Of a stretch of DNA of 64,000 nt, positions 63,928-64,000 are shown piece after piece. This DNA comes from Torreya grandis (lineage: Eukaryota; Streptophyta; Pinopsida; Cupressales; Taxaceae), in contig JARHVA010000021.1 in assembly GCA_037957365.1 (NCBI GenBank), forward strand, positions 7,584,501 to 7,648,500. The letters are read 5' to 3'. The position numbers and the translations under genes are program-made. The first letter of the stretch is position 1; every line of letters starts with the position of its first letter. A model generated the notes under the pieces. The model did no database searches. It worked only from the letters and a program-made list of their open reading frames with translations, and had not been told where the DNA came from.

Positions 63928-64000
63928 TGTAAAAACCCTACTATATAATGCATATTTACTTTTGGATGAACACTTAAAATCCTCTCAAATGATGTATATT
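63928..64000 (+). repeat. Start of a 3' LTR, cut by the window end
   Basis: Begins TGTAAAAACCCTACTATATA immediately after the polypurine tract. The rest lies outside the window. No second copy of this LTR was found inside the window. Confidence 0.6.

Overview
This is AT-rich, repeat-dense nuclear DNA from a plant, most probably a seed plant with a very large genome (gymnosperm-like). The evidence is an R2R3-MYB relic with the two intron positions typical of land plants, plant-type LINE and Ty3/gypsy fragments, tRNA-Met-type primer-binding sites, and the absence of any long intact reading frame. Placement below 'seed plant' is inference. Nothing suggests a bacterial, viral or organellar sequence. 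I found no CRISPR array, rRNA gene or convincing tRNA gene.

Layout. 1-1.8 kb: decayed repeat DNA. 1.98-5.6 kb: a non-autonomous LTR retrotransposon (TR-GAG type: LTR, PBS, gag-like relic, PPT, LTR), with a truncated LTR beside it and a candidate tRNA-derived SINE inside. About 7.2-13.3 kb: a plus-strand LINE relic with reverse-transcriptase and zf-RVT-like segments. It is split by a complete non-autonomous LTR element on the minus strand (8148-11716) with roughly 1-kb LTRs and a perfect CTATT target-site duplication. 14.17-15.27 kb: the only recognisable host gene, an R2R3-MYB transcription-factor relic whose exon/intron boundaries are still readable. 15.3-19.6 kb: palindromes, an unrecognised exon-like region, a duplication around an (AT)n tract, and a long (TG)n(TA)n(TG)n tract. 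19.6-23.8 kb: nothing identifiable. 23.83-27.85 kb: a second member of the TR-GAG family. 27.85-32.7 kb: a minus-strand gypsy gag/protease relic (A). 36.25-41.1 kb: a second gypsy relic (B) with 3' LTR, PPT, protease and gag but no visible reverse transcriptase. 43.9-45.1 kb: a minus-strand LINE endonuclease relic. 45.27-47.1 kb: the 3' end of a B-type gypsy element. 49.7-51.8 kb: an A-type gag relic. 51.9-54 kb: three successive tandem or compositional anomalies, including a 21-bp array encoding heptads. 54.76-55.1 kb: a gag-like N-terminal ORF. 55-64 kb: decayed repeat DNA with short tandem arrays, a TATA box, and at 63.93 kb the start of a 3' LTR that runs off the window.

Function. No operon or interacting gene set is present. 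The window is a record of nested transposition: LINE first, then the LTR element inside it, with gag-only or gag-protease-only elements that would have needed a partner's polymerase. Among features not explained by ordinary transposon decay, the best candidates for follow-up are the MYB relic, the two-member TR-GAG family, and the heptad minisatellite. I do not see evidence for a wholly new biological system. All alignments were made by eye, so boundaries in decayed elements carry errors of a few to tens of bases.
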